A stretch of DNA of 64,000 nt from Paracidovorax cattleyae (lineage in GTDB: Bacteria > Pseudomonadota > Gammaproteobacteria > Burkholderiales > Burkholderiaceae_C): the NCBI RefSeq assembly GCF_900104515.1, contig NZ_FNJL01000023.1:1-64000 (forward strand). Direction: 5' to 3'. Position numbers and translations under genes: made by a program. Shown here piece after piece: positions 9,583-19,012 of the stretch; the first letter of the stretch is position 1; every line of letters starts with the position of its first letter. The notes under the pieces are model-generated. The model saw nothing but the letters and a program-made list of their open reading frames with translations, did not search any database and was not told where the DNA came from.

Positions 9583-10403
9583 CCCGCACCGCCACTTCCC
9601 CCTCGACCGCCCGCCGCGGCGCCCTCCGCGCCCTGCTGGCCGCCACCGCCTTCGCGGCCGCAGCCCTGGGCGGCGCGGCGTCCGCCCGTGCCGACGTGCT
9701 GGCCAACATCCAGAAGGCCGGCGTGGTCCGCGTGGCCATTCCGCAGGACTTCCCGCCCTTCGGCTCGCTGGGCACCGACCTGAAGCTGCAGGGCTACGAC
9801 ATCGACATGGCGAACCTGGTGGCCAGGGAGCTGGGCGTGAAGCTGGAGCTGGTGCCCGTCACCAGCACCAACCGCATCCCCTACCTGACCACCGGCAAGG
9901 CCGACCTGGTGATCTCCAGCCTGGGCAAGAACGCCGAACGCGCCAAGGTGATCGACTTCACCCAGGCCTACGCGCCTTTCCCCAAGAGCGTCTATGGCCC
10001 CAAGGAGGCCGTCATCAAGGGCCCGGCCGACCTGGCGGGCAAGACCATCGGCGTGACGCGCGGCTCCACGGAAGACCTGTCGCTCACCAAGCTGGCGCCG
10101 GCCTCGGCCACCATCAAGCGCTATGAAGACAACAACGCCACGGCGCAGAGCTACCTCACCGGCCAGGTACAACTGGTGACGCTGGGCAACATCGTCGCCA
10201 ACGCCGTGAACGAGCGCACCAAGCTGCGCCAGCTGGACGCCAAGTTCGCCGTGGAAGACACGCCCTGCTACGTGGGTGTCGCCAAGGGCGAGGACGCGCT
10301 GCTGCAGAAGGTGGACGCGATCATCTCCAAGGCCAAGGCCGACGGTCAGTTGAACAAGATGTCCGAGCAGTGGATGAAGATGCCCCTGCCGGCCAAGATG
10401 TAA
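9579..10403 (+). CDS. polar amino-acid-type ABC transporter, periplasmic substrate-binding protein
   Basis: A 274-residue SBP_bac_3 family protein. A signal peptide with basic start and Ala-rich core ends near ASARA, followed by a mature N terminus DVLANIQKAGVVRVAIPQDF. The family pattern PPFGSL...GYDIDMANLVA and GKADLVISSLGKN marks a two-lobe binding protein for amino acids or similar small polar molecules. The ATG at 9579 overlaps the regulator stop and has GGAG 10 nt upstream. First transport gene of an operon with two permeases, an ATPase and an AllA-like protein; the last suggests a nitrogen-rich substrate, but this is inference. Confidence 0.9.
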   Translation: MTRTATSPSTARRGALRALLAATAFAAAALGGAASARADVLANIQKAGVVRVAIPQDFPPFGSLGTDLKLQGYDIDMANLVARELGVKLELVPVTSTNRIPYLTTGKADLVISSLGKNAERAKVIDFTQAYAPFPKSVYGPKEAVIKGPADLAGKTIGVTRGSTEDLSLTKLAPASATIKRYEDNNATAQSYLTGQVQLVTLGNIVANAVNERTKLRQLDAKFAVEDTPCYVGVAKGEDALLQKVDAIISKAKADGQLNKMSEQWMKMPLPAKM

Positions 10404-10464
10404 GCCACCGGACCGCTGCGTCCGCAAGGCTTGTTGAACGCACCAAGAGCACAAGAAGGCCTCC

Positions 10465-11190
10465 ATGGCATACGCATTCGACTTCGGCGCCGTCTTCGAC
10501 TACAGCGGCCAGCTGGCGCAGGGCGCCGCCTTCACGCTGGGGCTGACGGCGGCCGGCGCCGTGCTGGGCGGCGTGATCGGCGTGGCAGGCGGTGTCTGCC
10601 GCGCCTGGCGCATCGCACCGCTGAACTGGCTGTTCAAGCTGTACGTGGAGGCCATCCGCAACACGCCCTTCCTGGTGCAGCTGATGTTCGTGTTCTTCGG
10701 CCTGCCGTCGCTGGGCCTGCAGCTCAATGAATGGCAGGCCTGCCTGCTGACCACCGTGGTCAACCTGGGCGCCTACCTCACCGAGATCGTGCGGGCCGGC
10801 ATCCAGGAAACGCCGCGCGGCCAGCTGGAGGCCGCCAGCGCGCTGGGCATGGGCCGCTGGGCCTGCTTCCGGCACGTGGTGCTGCGGCCCGCGCTGCAGA
10901 AGGTGTGGCCTGCGCTCAGCAGCCAGATCGTCATCGTGATGCTGGGCACTTCGGTGGTGTCGCAGATCGCGGCGCAGGACCTGACCTTCGCCGCCAATTT
11001 CATCCAGTCGCGCAATTTCCGCGCGTTCGAGACCTATATCGTGGTGACGGCGCTCTACTTCGCGCTGGCCCTGCTGCTGCGCCAGGCGCTGGCCTGGATC
11101 GGGCAGCACGTCATCGTGGCGCGCCGCACGCCGGCCGCAGCCCCGTCCACGCCCCGCCCCGCCGCCGCACCGGCCGGAGACGCCGCATGA
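10465..11190 (+). CDS. amino-acid-type ABC transporter permease (HisM/GlnP family), first subunit
   Basis: A 241-residue inner-membrane protein with about five hydrophobic segments. It carries the EAA coupling loop (GQLEAASALGMGRWACFRHVVLRPAL), which contacts the ATPase. The early motif TLGLTAAGAVLGGVIGV and IRNTPFLVQLMFVFFGLP are typical of the His/Glu/Gln permease family. It follows the binding protein by 61 bp and its stop overlaps the start of the second permease by ATGA, so the pair probably forms a heterodimeric channel. The C-terminal tail is rich in Ala and Pro. Confidence 0.9.
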   Translation: MAYAFDFGAVFDYSGQLAQGAAFTLGLTAAGAVLGGVIGVAGGVCRAWRIAPLNWLFKLYVEAIRNTPFLVQLMFVFFGLPSLGLQLNEWQACLLTTVVNLGAYLTEIVRAGIQETPRGQLEAASALGMGRWACFRHVVLRPALQKVWPALSSQIVIVMLGTSVVSQIAAQDLTFAANFIQSRNFRAFETYIVVTALYFALALLLRQALAWIGQHVIVARRTPAAAPSTPRPAAAPAGDAA

Positions 11191-11826
11191 TCGCCGACAT
11201 CCCCCTGCTGCCCATCCTGCTGAAGCTGGCCGAAGGCCTGTGGGCCACCCTGCTGCTGTCGCTCATGGCCTTCGCGCTGGGCGGCGCGGCCGGCCTGGCG
11301 GTGCTGTTCGCCCGCGTGGGCCGGCACGCCGGCCTGCAGCGCGTGAGCCGCACCTACATCCAGGTCTTCCAGAACACGCCGCTGCTCATGCAGATGTTCC
11401 TGGTGTTCTTCGGCGCGTCGATGGCGGGCTTCGACGTGTCGGCCTGGACGGCCGCCGCCATCGGCCTCACGCTCTACACCAGCGCCTACCTGGCCGAGGT
11501 GTGGCGCGGCTGCGTGCAGGCCATCCCGCGCGGGCAGTGGGAGGCGTCGTCCAGCCTCGCCATGGGCTACTTCCAGCAGATGCGCCACGTGGTGCTGCCG
11601 CAGGCCGTGCGCCTGGCCATCGCGCCCACCGTGGGTTTCTCGGTGCAGATCGTCAAGGGCACGGCCGTGGCCTCGATCATCGGCTTCGAGGACCTCACCA
11701 AGCTCGGCTCCATGCTGGCCAACGCCACCTTCCAGCCCTTCCTCATCTACGGGCTCGTCGCCGCCGGCTACTTCCTGCTGTGCTGGCCGCTGTCCGCCTG
11801 TGCATCCCATCTGGAGAAGAAACTCT

Positions 11827-11840
<14 letters not shown>
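11187..11840 (+). CDS. amino-acid-type ABC transporter permease, second subunit
   Basis: A 217-residue membrane protein of the same family as its upstream neighbour, with VFQNTPLLMQMFLVFFGAS and the EAA loop GQWEASSSLAMGYFQQMRHVVLPQAV. The ATG at 11187 overlaps the previous stop (ATGA). The open frame continues far upstream, but that part overlaps the first permease in another frame. Its 3' end overlaps the ATPase start by 14 bp. Together these features indicate one tightly coupled operon and a heterodimeric permease. Confidence 0.9.
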
Positions 11841-12560
<720 letters not shown>

Positions 12561-12564
<4 letters not shown>

Positions 12565-13076
12565 GCGGGGGGGTGGTGTTGCCGGTGCAGCCCCTCACCG
12601 CCGAAGCCTTCGCGCCCTACGGCCAGGTGATCGCGCTGGGGGGCAATGGCACCCGTCAGATCCCCATCAACGACGGCCGCTGCATGCGCCACCACGACCT
12701 GGCCCGGCCCGTCGCTGCCGGACCCGGCGCCGTGGCCTTCAGCCTGTTCGATGCCACCGCCACCGCGCTGCCCGCGCGGCTCACGCTGATGGAGCGGCAC
12801 CGGCTGGGCAGCCAGTCCTTCGCGCCCTTCGGCGCCGTGCTGCAGATGGTGGCCGTGGTGGCCGATGCGGCCGTCGCACCCGAAGCGCTGGGCCCGGAGC
12901 ACCTGCGCGCCTTCGTCACGGACGGCCGGCAGGGGCTGCAGCTGGCCCCCGGCGTGTGGCACCACCCGCTGCTGTCGCTGCAGGCCGGCCCCTGGCTGGT
13001 GGCCGACCGCATCGCGGCGGAGGTGGATTGCGATGTGGTCCCGATCCACGCCTGGGGCATGGACTGCAGGCTGTAA
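12561..13076 (+). CDS. ureidoglycolate lyase (AllA) family protein
   Basis: The 171-residue product matches the AllA cupin fold: an N-terminal [15 protein letters not shown], then [37 protein letters not shown], and a closing strand. AllA releases urea from ureidoglycolate in allantoin breakdown. The APYGQVI, QSFAP and GVWHHPL segments are characteristic, so the family call is firm; the true substrate is not. It overlaps the ATPase stop (ATGA), which ties it to the ABC operon and suggests import and use of a ureide or related nitrogen source. No other allantoin genes are in the window. Confidence 0.8.
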
Positions 13077-13090
13077 GGCGGAACGCTGCG

Positions 13091-14476
13091 CTACACGACC
13101 GCGGCCTCGCGGGCAGCGGACGAGGCATGCACCCGCACGATGTCCTCCGTCACCCGCAGGAATGCATCCACGTCCTGCGCCGTGTGGCAGTGCAGCGGCG
13201 ACACGCGCACCGCCCCCTTCAGGCCGAACGACTCCAGCATGCGCCGCGAATACAGGCTCGCCACGCTGCGCTCATAGACAGTCACGCCACGCAGCCCGTA
13301 TTCATGCACCGCCTGGGTGCAGTCCACGCCGTCGATGCCGATGGCGATGATGAGGTCGCGCAGGGTGAGGTCCGGGTGGTCCAGGAACACCTGCACGCCG
13401 GGCATGCCGCGCAGGCCGTTGCGGGCGCCGCCGTCGCCGTCCAGCAGGCGCGCCAGCAGGGCGCGCTCGTGCAGCATGATGCGTTCGATGCCGGCCGCGA
13501 ACAGGGCCCGGCGCGGCGGCTCGCCGGCATCCGCGCCCGCATCCACGGCGGCGGCCAGCTCCGGCAGCTCCTTCAGGGCCTGGCAGCCCAGCCAGCAGAC
13601 GTAGTCGGCGATCTCGGTCACCACGGCGAACTGCCAGGGCGAGGAGCTGCCCAGGTCCCAGAAGCCTTCCGGCTTGGCCGACAGCTTGTGGTGCGGTAGC
13701 GCGGCAGCGCGCTCCGACAGCCAGGCCAGGCCCGAGCCCCGGCAGCCGAAGAACTTGTAGGGGGCGAGGTTGATGCCGTCCACCGGCGTCTTCTGCAGGT
13801 CGATCAGGCCGTGCGGCGCGTGCTGCACGGCATCCACCACGATGTAGAGGTCGGGCTTCACGGCACGTGCCGCGGCCACGATGCGCTCCAGGTCGAGCTT
13901 GGCGCCCGAGATGTTGGAGGCGTAGATCACGTTCAGCAGCGTCGTGCCTTCGTCCACCAGCCGCACGACGGCCTCCGCGTCCACCCCGCCCGTGGCCGGG
14001 TTGCTGGGCGCCACGCGCAGTTCGCGGCCGGTCTCGCGCGCATAGCGCTCCATGGCATCGTAGGACGAGGGATGCTCCAGCACCGTCGTGACCATGTTGG
14101 TGCCCGGCACATTCAGCGCGATGGCGCGCACCATCTCGAACATGGCGCCCGAAGCGGTGAGCGCGGCATGCACGCTGCCGCCTTCGGCGTTGAGCACCAT
14201 CCGCAGGTCGTCGGTACCCGTGGCCTGGATGGCCTGCAGCTCGCGCGCCACGGGGTGGATGCGCTCGGTGTTGTCGGGCACGGCATCGATCTGCGCGAAG
14301 CGCTCCACCGCCGCCTTCAGGCGGAACGAGCCGCCCGCGTTGTCGAAATAGAGCCGCGGGCGGCCCGCGTGGTCGTGCTCCACCTGCAGGAAGCGGCCGC
14401 GCACCTCGCGCATCACCGCCTCCGGGAACAGCAGGCCCTGCGGGTAGCGGGCCGAGATCGCATCGTGGCCGGCCAT
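13091..14476 (-). CDS. class V aminotransferase / cysteine desulfurase-like PLP enzyme
   Basis: A 461-residue fold-type I PLP protein. Asp215 ([10 protein letters not shown]) should bind the pyridine nitrogen, His219 stacks near it, and Lys241 ([15 protein letters not shown]) forms the Schiff base. The start YFDNAGGS resembles the cysteine desulfurase/isopenicillin N epimerase group. The C terminus carries the small domain ([33 protein letters not shown]). Its ATG overlaps the stop of the upstream binding protein gene (14474-14478), so the two are co-transcribed. A role in breaking down the imported amino compound is likely; substrate unknown. It converges on the AllA-like gene with 14 bp between stops. 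Confidence 0.8.
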   Translation of the reverse strand: MAGHDAISARYPQGLLFPEAVMREVRGRFLQVEHDHAGRPRLYFDNAGGSFRLKAAVERFAQIDAVPDNTERIHPVARELQAIQATGTDDLRMVLNAEGGSVHAALTASGAMFEMVRAIALNVPGTNMVTTVLEHPSSYDAMERYARETGRELRVAPSNPATGGVDAEAVVRLVDEGTTLLNVIYASNISGAKLDLERIVAAARAVKPDLYIVVDAVQHAPHGLIDLQKTPVDGINLAPYKFFGCRGSGLAWLSERAAALPHHKLSAKPEGFWDLGSSSPWQFAVVTEIADYVCWLGCQALKELPELAAAVDAGADAGEPPRRALFAAGIERIMLHERALLARLLDGDGGARNGLRGMPGVQVFLDHPDLTLRDLIIAIGIDGVDCTQAVHEYGLRGVTVYERSVASLYSRRMLESFGLKGAVRVSPLHCHTAQDVDAFLRVTEDIVRVHASSAAREAAVV

Positions 14477-15393
14477 CACACGCCCTTCTTGCTGGGGTTG
14501 CGGTAGGCCTCGCGCACGGCCTCCGTCATCGGGAAGTTCAGGTTCACGTTGTTGGGCGGGATCGGCTGGGTGAACCAGCGGGCGTAGAGGCGCTCCATCT
14601 CGCCGCTCTTCATGAGCTGCGTGACGGTCTCGTCCACCAGCGCCTCGAACTGCGGATCGTTCTTGCGGAGCATGATGCCGTAGGGCTCCTGGCGCAGCAC
14701 CACGTCGCGCAGCATGCGGTACTCGCCCGGGTTGGGCGAGGAGGCGATCAGCCCGGCCAGCTGCACGTCGTCCAGCACATAGGCGTCGGCCCGGCCGTTG
14801 GCCAGCAGCAGGAAGGCGTCGGCCGTGTCCTTGCCGCTCAGCTCGCGCACGTCCAGCGCCTCGGTCCGCTTGTAGGTGCGCAGCAGCTGCACCGAGGTGC
14901 TGCCGGCCACGGTAGCCACGGTCTTGCCCGCGAGATCCGACAGGGAGTTGATGCCCGAATTCTTTTTCACCGCCACGGTGATGCCCGCCACGAAATGGCT
15001 GGGCGCGAACGCCACCATCTGCTGGCGCACCACGGAATTGGTGGTGGTGGCGCAGTCCAGGTCCACCGTGCCGTTCTGCATCAGCGGAATGCGGTTGAGC
15101 GAATTGAGCAGGGTGTATTGCACGCGCAGCGCCGGCAGGCCCAGCTTCGCCTTCACCGCATCGACGATCTTCAGGCAGATGTCGTTGGAAAAGCCCACCG
15201 GATCGCCGCCGCCCCTGGGGCTGTACGAGAACGGAATCGAGCTGTCGCGGTTGCCGATGTGGATCACCCCGGTCTGCTTGATGCGCGCCAGCGTGTCGAT
15301 CTCCTGCGCGCCGGCGGCGGCGCCGTGGGCCAGCAGGCAGGCGCCCAGCACGGCGGCCAGGGACGAAGACGAGAAAAGGCGGCGAGAGGTCAT
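14476..15393 (-). CDS. amino-acid-type ABC transporter substrate-binding protein
   Basis: A 305-residue SBP_bac_3 protein similar to glutamate/aspartate binders (GltI type). It has a signal peptide ending near GAAAGAQ and a mature start EIDTLARIKQTGVIHIGNRDSSIPFSY. NDICLKIVDAVKAKLG and NGTVDLDCATTTNS follow; the last is a typical ligand-loop region. The C terminus FPMTEAVREAYRNPSKKG is common in this group. No permease or ATPase lies next to it, so it probably works with a transporter elsewhere or with the operon at 9579-12564. Transcribed with the PLP enzyme and divergent from a LysR gene. Confidence 0.85.
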   Translation of the reverse strand: MTSRRLFSSSSLAAVLGACLLAHGAAAGAQEIDTLARIKQTGVIHIGNRDSSIPFSYSPRGGGDPVGFSNDICLKIVDAVKAKLGLPALRVQYTLLNSLNRIPLMQNGTVDLDCATTTNSVVRQQMVAFAPSHFVAGITVAVKKNSGINSLSDLAGKTVATVAGSTSVQLLRTYKRTEALDVRELSGKDTADAFLLLANGRADAYVLDDVQLAGLIASSPNPGEYRMLRDVVLRQEPYGIMLRKNDPQFEALVDETVTQLMKSGEMERLYARWFTQPIPPNNVNLNFPMTEAVREAYRNPSKKGV

Positions 15394-15519
15394 GGCGGGC
15401 ACTCCTGGATGAAGGCGGCTGCGGACGGAAGGACAACCATGGGCGGTCAGCGCCACGGCCGGGATGCAGCCCATTGTGAAAGCCGTGTCATTTCTCGAAA
15501 AGCGATTTTTTGTGCTCGA

Positions 15520-15539
15520 ATCGCATGAACAAAAGCGAT
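15520..15539. promoter_or_regulatory. LysR-type operator candidate between SBP gene and LysR
   Basis: ATCGC (15520-15524) and GCGAT (15535-15539) form an inverted repeat with a 10-bp spacer, and a further GCGAT occurs at 15502-15506. The site is 14 bp before the LysR start at 15554 and in an A/T-rich patch, as expected for autoregulation and control of the divergent SBP/PLP-enzyme pair. Confidence 0.4.
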
Positions 15540-15553
15540 GAATCGAGACCGCC

Positions 15554-16495
15554 ATGATGACCTTCAAGCAGCTGGAAGCCCTGTACTGGATCGGCCAGCT
15601 CGGCGGCTTCGCGCCTGCCGCCCGCAAATTGCACACCACGCAGTCCGCCATCTCCAAGCGGGTGCACGAGCTGGAGCAGATCTTCGACACCGCCCTGTTC
15701 GACCGCAGCCAGCGCAGCGCCCGCCTGACCGAAAAAGGCGAGGAGATGTTCATGCTCGCGCGCAAGCTGCTGCGCGAGCGCGATGCGGCGGTGGAGCAGT
15801 TCGGCAAGCCCGGGGTGATCGAGCGCCGCCTGCGCATCGGCGTGACGGAACTCACGGCCATGACCTGGCTGCCGCGCCTGGTGGCACTGGTGCGCGCGCA
15901 CTACCCCAAGGTCACGCTGGAGCCCGACGTGGACGGCAGCGTGCCCCTGCGCGACAAACTGCTGGCCGACGCGCTGGACCTCATCATCGTGCCCGACGCC
16001 TTCGCCGACAGCCGCCTGCCCGCCAAGCCCGTGGGACAGGTCGAAAGCGCCTGGATGTGCCGTCCCGGCCTCGTGCAGCCGCCCGCCCCCGGCCGCCCCG
16101 TGCGCCTGCACGACCTGGCCGCCCACCGCCTGCTGGTGCAGGGCAACGCCTCCGGCACCGGCCGCATCTACGACGGCTGGATGCGCGAGCGCGGCGTGGA
16201 GCCCGCGGACACCCTGGTGGTCAGCAACCTGATCGCGCTGGCCGGCCTCACCATCTCCGGCCTGGGCGTGAGCTACCTGCCCCGCCAGTGCCTCGCCCCC
16301 CTGGTCGCCGCCGGCATGCTGGCCGAGATCGACGTGCAGCCGCCGCTGCCGCCCGTGCCCTACGTGGCGATGGTGCGCGGGGACCAGCGCAGCGCGCTGG
16401 TGGGGTCGGTGATCATGCTGGCGCAGTCGTGCTGCGATTTTGCGCGGGTGTTCCAGGCGGGGGCGGACATGGCCCCTTCTGGCACGGGCCCGTAG
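15554..16495 (+). CDS. LysR family transcriptional regulator
   Basis: A 313-residue LysR protein. The N-terminal winged helix (about residues 1-60) reads FKQLEALYWIGQLGGFAPAARKLHTTQSAISKRV in two adjacent stretches and is followed by a linker helix and a two-lobe effector domain. It is divergent from the binding protein/PLP enzyme pair at 13091-15393 and most likely regulates it through the site at 15520-15539. A second ATG (codon 2) is equally possible as start. The inducer is unknown. Confidence 0.88.
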   Translation: MMTFKQLEALYWIGQLGGFAPAARKLHTTQSAISKRVHELEQIFDTALFDRSQRSARLTEKGEEMFMLARKLLRERDAAVEQFGKPGVIERRLRIGVTELTAMTWLPRLVALVRAHYPKVTLEPDVDGSVPLRDKLLADALDLIIVPDAFADSRLPAKPVGQVESAWMCRPGLVQPPAPGRPVRLHDLAAHRLLVQGNASGTGRIYDGWMRERGVEPADTLVVSNLIALAGLTISGLGVSYLPRQCLAPLVAAGMLAEIDVQPPLPPVPYVAMVRGDQRSALVGSVIMLAQSCCDFARVFQAGADMAPSGTGP

Positions 16496-16529
16496 CAGGC
16501 CGGCGCGGCCCCTGCCGCCACCCAGCCGG

Positions 16530-16991
16530 TCAGCCGCCGTGGTTCACCAGCCCTTGCAGATGGGCGAAGCCCGCCGCTTCCGCGAACCTGGGCAGTGTCC
16601 ATACCGCCCCATTGACGCCCCATGTGCCATCGGCGACTTCCTGCAGGATCACCGAACTGGCGAGCCGGCGCATGTCCTGTGCCGGCATCGATCGCTGAAA
16701 CGCCTGGTGCAGCGCCTGCACGTACACGGCCCGCGAGGCGTCATCCAATACACCCGTGGGCAGATAGACCCAGGCCACGCAGGGCAGCAGCTGTGCAGTG
16801 AGGTCGGCGCCGCCGCAGGTCCAGGCGCCGGAAGCGGCTTCTTCGATCAGCACCCAGCACAGCATGCGCTTGCGTGGATCTGCCGGAATCTGCTCGGCCA
16901 GCGCCGCAGCCTCGTTGATGCCGCGCACAAGCGCAGCGCGCGCCTCGCCGGGATAGGAGTCCTTGGGAATGCGAACGATGATGTGGGGCAT
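16530..16991 (-). CDS. tautomerase family protein
   Basis: A 153-residue protein starting MPHIIVRIPKD. Removal of Met would expose Pro1, the catalytic base of the 4-oxalocrotonate tautomerase superfamily, so the ATG at 16991 is preferred over a start 14 codons earlier. It is about twice the length of the 60-residue 4-OT monomers, as expected for two fused beta-alpha-beta units (the second near RAVYVQALHQAFQRSM). Divergent from the AraC-type regulator at 17096, which may control it. Substrate not evident. Confidence 0.7.
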   Translation of the reverse strand: MPHIIVRIPKDSYPGEARAALVRGINEAAALAEQIPADPRKRMLCWVLIEEAASGAWTCGGADLTAQLLPCVAWVYLPTGVLDDASRAVYVQALHQAFQRSMPAQDMRRLASSVILQEVADGTWGVNGAVWTLPRFAEAAGFAHLQGLVNHGG

Positions 16992-17061
16992 GGTGGTCGA
17001 TGGCAATGGGTTGGGTAAGCAAGACACCGCCATTGCACCTCGCCCGCCGCTAGACTGCGAG

Positions 17062-17075
17062 TGTCCGTTTGGACA
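17062..17075. promoter_or_regulatory. small inverted repeat in the tautomerase/AraC divergent promoter region
   Basis: TGTCC-GTTT-GGACA is a perfect 5-bp inverted repeat 20 bp before the AraC-type regulator ATG and 70 bp from the tautomerase start. It could be a regulator site; too short to be sure. Confidence 0.3.
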
Positions 17076-17095
17076 TTTTTCCAGCCAAATCCGCC

Positions 17096-18076
17096 ATGCA
17101 CGACTTCACCCTTCTCGTGCTGCCCGGCACCTATGCCGCCAGCGTCGCGCTCACGCAGGACATGCTCCAGGCAGCAGCGGCGCTGGCGCCGCGCTGCAAG
17201 CTGCCGCCTCCGCGGTGGCGCGTCGTGTCGCCCGATGGCGGGGCCGTGCCGCTTTCCGGCGGGCTGGGCATCGCCACCACGCGCATGCCCGTGCGCGCGC
17301 CAGCCGATCCGTCCACCTGGGTCGTGCCGGGGCTGAGCGTGGACAGCCCCGGCGACGTCGCGGCCCGTCTGTCCGGCCCGGCCGCCCACCAGGCCGCCGG
17401 GCGCCTGGCCCGGCACGTCGCTGGCGGCGGCACGGTGGCGGCCTCCTGTTCCGCCGTGTTCCTGCTGCAGGCCGCGGGCCTGCTGCGCAAACGCCGCGCC
17501 ACCACGTCGTGGTGGCTGGCGCCGGAACTGCGCCGGCTCCAGCCCGACTGCGCGGTGGATGCCGACCGCATGGTGGTCAGTGACGGCCCGGTGACCACCG
17601 CCGGGGCGGCCTTCGCGCAGACGGATCTGATGCTGCACCTCATCCGCGTGCGGTTCTCCGCCGCCCTGGCCGACGCGGTGGGCAAAGTGCTGCTGATCGA
17701 CGGCCGGCAGGCGCAGTCGCGGTTCATGGTGCCGGCCATGCTGGCCGGCGGCAACGAGCTGATCGGGCGCCTGACCGCGTCCATCGAATCTGCGCTGCCC
17801 CATCCCCCCAGCGTCAGCGAACTGGCGGATGCCTTCGCCATGTCGCCCCGCACGCTGGCTCGCCACGTGCGCGCCGCCACCGGCCAGAGCCCCCTGGCCC
17901 TGGTCCAGGCCGTCCGCCTGAACCGGGCCCGCCTGCTGATCGAGAACAGCCGGATGCCGGTGGACCTGGTCGCGCAGGAGGTGGGGTACATCGATGCGAC
18001 GGCATTGCGGCGGCTGATGCGCCGGGGTGCCGGGGCCAATCCCAGCGCCTTTCGCACCAGGGAGAACTGGCGCTGA
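17096..18076 (+). CDS. GlxA-like AraC family regulator with DJ-1/PfpI domain
   Basis: A 326-residue protein with an N-terminal amidotransferase-like (DJ-1/PfpI) domain. TLLVLPGTYAASVALTQD opens it, and GGGTVAASCSAVFLLQAAGLL is the nucleophile-elbow region with a Cys. The C-terminal AraC double HTH (about residues 230-320) includes ELADAFAMSPRTLARHVRAA and LVAQEVGYIDATALRRLMRR. GlxA-type regulators respond to amines or other nitrogen compounds. An upstream TTG (17069) keeps the frame open but would give an atypical N terminus; the ATG at 17096 matches the domain start. Its divergent neighbour is a tautomerase. Confidence 0.85.
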   Translation: MHDFTLLVLPGTYAASVALTQDMLQAAAALAPRCKLPPPRWRVVSPDGGAVPLSGGLGIATTRMPVRAPADPSTWVVPGLSVDSPGDVAARLSGPAAHQAAGRLARHVAGGGTVAASCSAVFLLQAAGLLRKRRATTSWWLAPELRRLQPDCAVDADRMVVSDGPVTTAGAAFAQTDLMLHLIRVRFSAALADAVGKVLLIDGRQAQSRFMVPAMLAGGNELIGRLTASIESALPHPPSVSELADAFAMSPRTLARHVRAATGQSPLALVQAVRLNRARLLIENSRMPVDLVAQEVGYIDATALRRLMRRGAGANPSAFRTRENWR

Positions 18077-18136
18077 TCCCCACCCGCTACCGAAGGCGCT
18101 GGCACCGTCCTCGAAATCAAGCTGAAAGTCGAAACC

Positions 18137-18967
18137 ATGAACGCTGAATCACTGAGACGCTGGATGGCAGGCGCGCTCCTGGCCGTTGCGGCAGGAAGCG
18201 CACCCGCCGCCACCCGAACCCTTTGCACCGTCGCAGCGGAGGCCTCCACCGGCAAGATCCTCGTGCAGGAAGGCGACTGCACGACCCGGGTCACGCCGGC
18301 CTCGACCTTCAAGATCGCGCTGAGCCTGATGGGCTTCGATGCGGGCATCCTGCAGGACGACCATGCCCCTGCCTGGCCTTTCCGGCAGGGCTATGCGGAC
18401 TGGGGCGGGGAGCCCTGGCGCCAGACGACCGACCCGGCCCGCTGGATGAAGTACTCCGTGGTCTGGTTCTCGCAGCAGATCGCCGGGCAGCTGGGCGAGG
18501 CCCGGTTCCAGCAGTACACCCGCGCCTTCCAGTACGGTAACGAGGATGTCTCCGGCGAGGCCGGCAAGCACAACGGGACATCCGGCGCCTGGATCAATGC
18601 ATCCCTGCGGATTTCTCCGCTGGAGCAGGTGCGCTTCATGGAAAAGATCGTGAACCGGCAGCTGCCCGTCAAGCCGCAGGCCTACGAGATGACCGGCCGC
18701 ATCACCCGCATCGAACCCGGCGAGCCCGGCATCGAGGTCCACGGGAAAACCGGCACCGGCTCGCCCGGCATGGACGGGCGGTACGACCCGGCACGTGCCT
18801 ACGGATGGTTCGTGGGCTGGGCGACCACGGCGTCCCGCACGGTGGTTTTCGCCCGCCTGATCCAGGACGACCAGCCCACGGCCCCCAATGCGGGGCTGCG
18901 TGCGCGCGACGGTCTCCTGAAGGAGCTCCCCACCCTGATCCATGCCAGCGATGCACCGCGCCATTGA
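18137..18967 (+). CDS. class D (OXA-type) beta-lactamase
   Basis: A 276-residue serine beta-lactamase with a signal peptide ending near SAPAA. All class D motifs are present: Ser56-Thr-Phe-Lys59 (active-site serine and the lysine carbamylated in this class), Ser107-Val-Val, Tyr133-Gly-Asn, Trp152 in the AWINASLRIS segment, and Lys204-Thr-Gly. The enzyme should hydrolyse beta-lactams in the periplasm; its spectrum cannot be told from sequence. No integron or IS surrounds it, so it looks like a resident chromosomal gene. Its last codons overlap a methyltransferase gene fragment on the same strand. Confidence 0.92.
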   Translation: MNAESLRRWMAGALLAVAAGSAPAATRTLCTVAAEASTGKILVQEGDCTTRVTPASTFKIALSLMGFDAGILQDDHAPAWPFRQGYADWGGEPWRQTTDPARWMKYSVVWFSQQIAGQLGEARFQQYTRAFQYGNEDVSGEAGKHNGTSGAWINASLRISPLEQVRFMEKIVNRQLPVKPQAYEMTGRITRIEPGEPGIEVHGKTGTGSPGMDGRYDPARAYGWFVGWATTASRTVVFARLIQDDQPTAPNAGLRARDGLLKELPTLIHASDAPRH

Positions 18968-19001
18968 CGTCCTCGCCCACCACCAGGCCGCGCAGGACTG
19001 A
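18951..19001 (+). pseudogene. 5' fragment of a SAM-methyltransferase gene
   Basis: Seventeen codons (MHRAIDVLAHHQAAQD, then stop) closely match the start of the methyltransferase at 20801 (MHHPIDILAHHQAAWD). At DNA level 21 consecutive bases are identical (18971-18991 and 20821-20841), exactly 1,850 bp apart. The fragment overlaps the end of the beta-lactamase gene in another frame. It appears to be the scar left when the SDR/LysR pair entered, or of a partial duplication. Confidence 0.75.
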
Positions 19002-19012
19002 GGGCGCGGGAG

